From Rhodospirillaceae bacterium (lineage in GTDB: Bacteria; Pseudomonadota; Alphaproteobacteria; Rhodospirillales; Rhodospirillaceae): a stretch of DNA of 8,554 nucleotides. The notes below the pieces were generated by a model that was not told where the DNA came from, ran no database searches, and was given only the letters and a program-made list of their open reading frames with translations. The first letter of the stretch is position 1. Every line of letters starts with the position of its first letter. The translations under genes and the position numbers were made by a program. This document shows positions 6,298 to 8,554 of this stretch, piece by piece. Where the stretch lies: the NCBI GenBank assembly GCA_002691085.1, contig NZGX01000001.1, positions 1 to 8,554 on the forward strand, given 5' to 3'.

Positions 6298-7608
6298 TTA
6301 AGAAGATGATCTGCCTATTGAAAAATAGGTAAATCCATAACTTCTCATGTCTTCTGGCAAATAAATATTTCTTAGGTCAACTAAAACTGGCTTTTCCATT
6401 AATTCTCTAACACGAGTAAAATCTAGACTTCTAAATTCATTCCATTCTGTAATTATTACCAAACAGATTGCTGATTCCATAGTTTCATATGAATTTTTAC
6501 AAAATTTTATATTCTTAATTATTTTTTTTGCCTCATCCATTCCGCTAGGATCATAAGCTGAAATAACTGCTCCAGCTTCAACTAAATTATCAATTATAGT
6601 TAAAGCTGGACTATCCCGCATATCATCAGTATTTGGTTTAAAGGTCAAACCAAGAATAGCAATTTTTTTTCCTTCGACCGAACCGTTACAAGCATTAATA
6701 ACTCTTTGATGCATTTCAGCTTTTCTCTTAGTATTTATATCAACTACAGTTTCAACAATACTTAATGGTGAACTATAGTCTTGAGCACTTTTTATAAAAG
6801 CCAAGGTATCTTTTGGAAAACAGGAACCTCCATACCCAGGACCTGGGTGAAGAAATTTTGAACCAATTCTTTTATCTAAACCAATACCCTTTGAGACATC
6901 ATGGACATCTGCACCTACTTTTTCACAAAAATCGGAAATTTCATTTATAAATGTAATTTTTGTTGCAAGAAAAGTATTAGCTGCATACTTAATTATCTCA
7001 GATGTCTCAAGATTAGTATAAAGAATTGGTGTCTCAATTAAATAAAGAACCTTATACAAATGTCGCATTATACTTTTCGCTTTTTCACTCTCTACTCCAA
7101 TTACAACCCTATCAGGTCTCATAAAATCATTAATAGCTGAACCTTCACGAAGAAACTCAGGATTAGAAACGATATCGAATTCAGCGTTAGGATTTATTTT
7201 TTTTATTATTTTATGAACCTCCCGTCCTGTCCCAACCGGTACAGTTGATTTCATAGCAATTACTTTATAAGAGTCAATTACGCTAGCAATCTCTTTAGCA
7301 ACATCGTAAACATAAGTAAGGTCTGCATGTCCATCTCCACGTCTGCTGGGAGTTCCAACAGCAATAAAGATTGCCTCTGATTCTTTTACAGATTCTTTTA
7401 AATTAGTCGAAAATTTAAGACGACCTGATTTATAATTATTTCTAACAATTTCATCAAGTCCTGGCTCATATATTGGAATAATGCCTGAATTTAAATCTTT
7501 GATTTTATTTTCATCTTTATCAACGCAAGTTACATCAACACCAAACTCAGAAAAACATGCACCTGATACAAGCCCAACATACCCAGTACCAATCATTGCA
7601 ATACGCAT
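6298..7608 (-). CDS. ugd: UDP-glucose 6-dehydrogenase
   Basis: Ugd oxidises UDP-glucose to UDP-glucuronate in two NAD+-dependent steps in the cytoplasm, supplying glucuronate for surface polysaccharides and precursors of other sugars. The 436 residues are normal for the bacterial class. The N-terminal Rossmann domain opens with GTGYVG at 7-12 and an acidic residue, Asp30, at the end of the second strand (CVDKD). Further motifs are AVGTP at 83-87, STVPVGTG at 121-128 and SNPEFLREG at 148-156. The helix with Lys207 and Asn211 (IIKYAANTFLA) and the catalytic loop GYGGSCFPKD at 258-267, with nucleophile Cys263 and Asp267, are intact. The C-terminal UDP-binding domain carries GLTFKPNTDDMRDSP at 320-334. 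These motifs favour UDP-glucose over UDP-ManNAc or GDP-mannose dehydrogenases, as does the neighbouring galU 18 bases upstream. AGG lies about ten bases before the ATG, a slightly long spacing. Confidence 0.95.
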   Translation of the reverse strand: MRIAMIGTGYVGLVSGACFSEFGVDVTCVDKDENKIKDLNSGIIPIYEPGLDEIVRNNYKSGRLKFSTNLKESVKESEAIFIAVGTPSRRGDGHADLTYVYDVAKEIASVIDSYKVIAMKSTVPVGTGREVHKIIKKINPNAEFDIVSNPEFLREGSAINDFMRPDRVVIGVESEKAKSIMRHLYKVLYLIETPILYTNLETSEIIKYAANTFLATKITFINEISDFCEKVGADVHDVSKGIGLDKRIGSKFLHPGPGYGGSCFPKDTLAFIKSAQDYSSPLSIVETVVDINTKRKAEMHQRVINACNGSVEGKKIAILGLTFKPNTDDMRDSPALTIIDNLVEAGAVISAYDPSGMDEAKKIIKNIKFCKNSYETMESAICLVIITEWNEFRSLDFTRVRELMEKPVLVDLRNIYLPEDMRSYGFTYFSIGRSSS

Positions 7609-7626
7609 ATAGTTTAAACCTATAAA

Positions 7627-8499
7627 TTATTTTAAAAGCTTAAGTATAGAAGACCTAATCTTATCGGATAAATCGGGTCTTTCTAATGCTAAAGCTAAAT
7701 TTGCCTCGAGGAAACCTATCTTACTGCCGCAGTCAAATCTCTGTCCTTTAAAAATTTTTGCATGAAAAGGAACACTGGAATCAAAAGAATTGATTGCATC
7801 TGTTAATTGAATTTCCCCATTAACACCAGGTTGTTGTTTCTTTAAATTACTAAAAACTACTGGATCTAGTATATACCTTCCTATGTTAGCAAAACAAGAT
7901 GGTGCTGATCTAGTTTTAGGTTTCTCAACCATTCGGTTTACACTTATGATATCATCACTAATACTTTCAATATCAAGGATACCATAATTACTTGTTTCAT
8001 TTTTTGGAACCTTCATAGTAGCAATGAGGTTTCCTCCAAGTGATACATAAGACTCAATCATTGACTTTAGACAGGGTGGGTCTGATATCAAAAGTTCATC
8101 AGGAAGGATTACAGCAAAAGGTTCATCTCCTATAATATCCTGGGCACACAACACTGCATGACCTAAACCAAGCGGCTCTCTTTGCCTAATAGACACAATA
8201 CTACCAGAATCAGGTAATATTTTAATTATTGAGTCAATGGCCTCGTGCTTACCTTTATCCCGAAGAAAAGCTTCCAATTCTATAGATTTATCAAAATAGT
8301 CTGTAATAACTGATTTATCCTTACCTGTTATAAAAATAAAAGTTTCTATTCCTGCAGATATCGCCTCTTCAAAAGCATAATCAATAAGGGGCTTATCAAC
8401 TATTGGTAACATTTCTTTGGGTATAACTTTTGTAGCGGGAAGAAACCTTGTACCACGACCTGCAACAGGGATAACTACTTTTCTTATTTTTTTAGTCAT
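7627..8499 (-). CDS. galU: UTP-glucose-1-phosphate uridylyltransferase (UDP-glucose pyrophosphorylase)
   Basis: GalU makes UDP-glucose and pyrophosphate from UTP and glucose-1-phosphate in the cytoplasm. From the ATG at 8499 the product has 290 residues, near the usual 280-300. The nucleotidyltransferase motif spans AGRGTRFLPATKVIPKEMLP (13-32). Downstream are QREPLGLGHAVL at 107-118, LPDEL at 132-136 around the metal-binding aspartate, VEKP at 191-194, and GEIQLTDA at 228-235, the typical GalU block. FDCGSKIGFLEAN at 255-267 is also characteristic. A TTG three codons upstream (8508) is in frame, but neither start has a clear Shine-Dalgarno; I chose ATG because MTKKIRKVVIPVAG is the usual family beginning. 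It is the first gene of a tight galU-ugd-mutase series and provides the substrate for Ugd. Paralogues such as dTDP-glucose or CDP-glucose enzymes are less likely given the GalU-specific blocks and the ugd neighbour. Confidence 0.95.
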   Translation of the reverse strand: MTKKIRKVVIPVAGRGTRFLPATKVIPKEMLPIVDKPLIDYAFEEAISAGIETFIFITGKDKSVITDYFDKSIELEAFLRDKGKHEAIDSIIKILPDSGSIVSIRQREPLGLGHAVLCAQDIIGDEPFAVILPDELLISDPPCLKSMIESYVSLGGNLIATMKVPKNETSNYGILDIESISDDIISVNRMVEKPKTRSAPSCFANIGRYILDPVVFSNLKKQQPGVNGEIQLTDAINSFDSSVPFHAKIFKGQRFDCGSKIGFLEANLALALERPDLSDKIRSSILKLLK

Positions 8500-8540
8500 A
8501 GGGATCAATATTACAATTCTATTTAATGTGTGTAAGCTAA

Positions 8541-8546
8541 ATTATA
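8541..8546 (-). promoter_or_regulatory. Possible -10 box of the galU-ugd-mutase promoter
   Basis: A perfect TATAAT reads on the minus strand at 8546-8541. Initiation near 8534 would give a galU leader of about 35 bases. The matching -35 box would lie beyond the right end of the window, so the promoter cannot be completed. Its position ahead of the first gene of the series gives some support. Confidence 0.35.
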
Positions 8547-8554
8547 AAGCTAAA

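Noticed and set aside
8534..8554. Direct repeat AAGCTAAA at 8534-8541 and 8547-8554 flanking the galU -10 box
   Set aside because: It is eight AT-rich bases repeated once at the window edge, with no further copies or palindromic structure to suggest an operator.

Overview
The window is AT-rich by eye and reads as ordinary, compact bacterial chromosome. The best guess for the host is an alphaproteobacterium, perhaps a streamlined free-living (marine-type) lineage. The grounds are a glnB-glnA operon in that order, a clpS-clpA pair, GlnA segments of the alphaproteobacterial style, very short intergenic gaps and low GC. This assignment is inference from gene order and remembered family sequences, not from a search.

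Layout. Bases 1-25 hold the 5' end of a tRNA gene on the minus strand that runs off the left edge. A non-coding spacer of about 280 bases follows (26-304). It holds a plausible tRNA promoter on the minus strand and two candidate glnBA promoters on the plus strand, one sigma70-like and one sigma54-like. The plus-strand operon glnB-glnA (305-2091) encodes the PII nitrogen sensor and type I glutamine synthetase, and ends at a strong hairpin terminator (2111-2148). All remaining genes lie on the minus strand and converge on that terminator. Read 5' to 3' on the minus strand they are galU (UTP-glucose-1-phosphate uridylyltransferase), ugd (UDP-glucose 6-dehydrogenase), a phosphomannomutase/phosphoglucomutase gene, clpS and clpA.

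How the genes work together. GlnB and GlnA form a nitrogen-assimilation unit; the modifiable tyrosines of both proteins (Tyr51 of PII, Tyr398 of GlnA) are present. The mutase, GalU and Ugd can form a three-step route from glucose-6-phosphate through glucose-1-phosphate and UDP-glucose to UDP-glucuronate, a precursor for surface polysaccharides. The gaps of 18 and 12 bases support one transcript for these three. ClpS and ClpA are the adaptor and unfoldase of the ClpAP N-end-rule protease. They follow the sugar genes after about 80 bases with no obvious terminator, so they may have their own promoter, receive read-through, or both.

All six complete proteins have near-standard lengths and intact key motifs. 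I see no mobile element, CRISPR array, pseudogene or clearly novel system. The points worth checking are the glnBA promoter region, the compact convergent terminator, three start-site choices and the complete UDP-glucuronate gene set.
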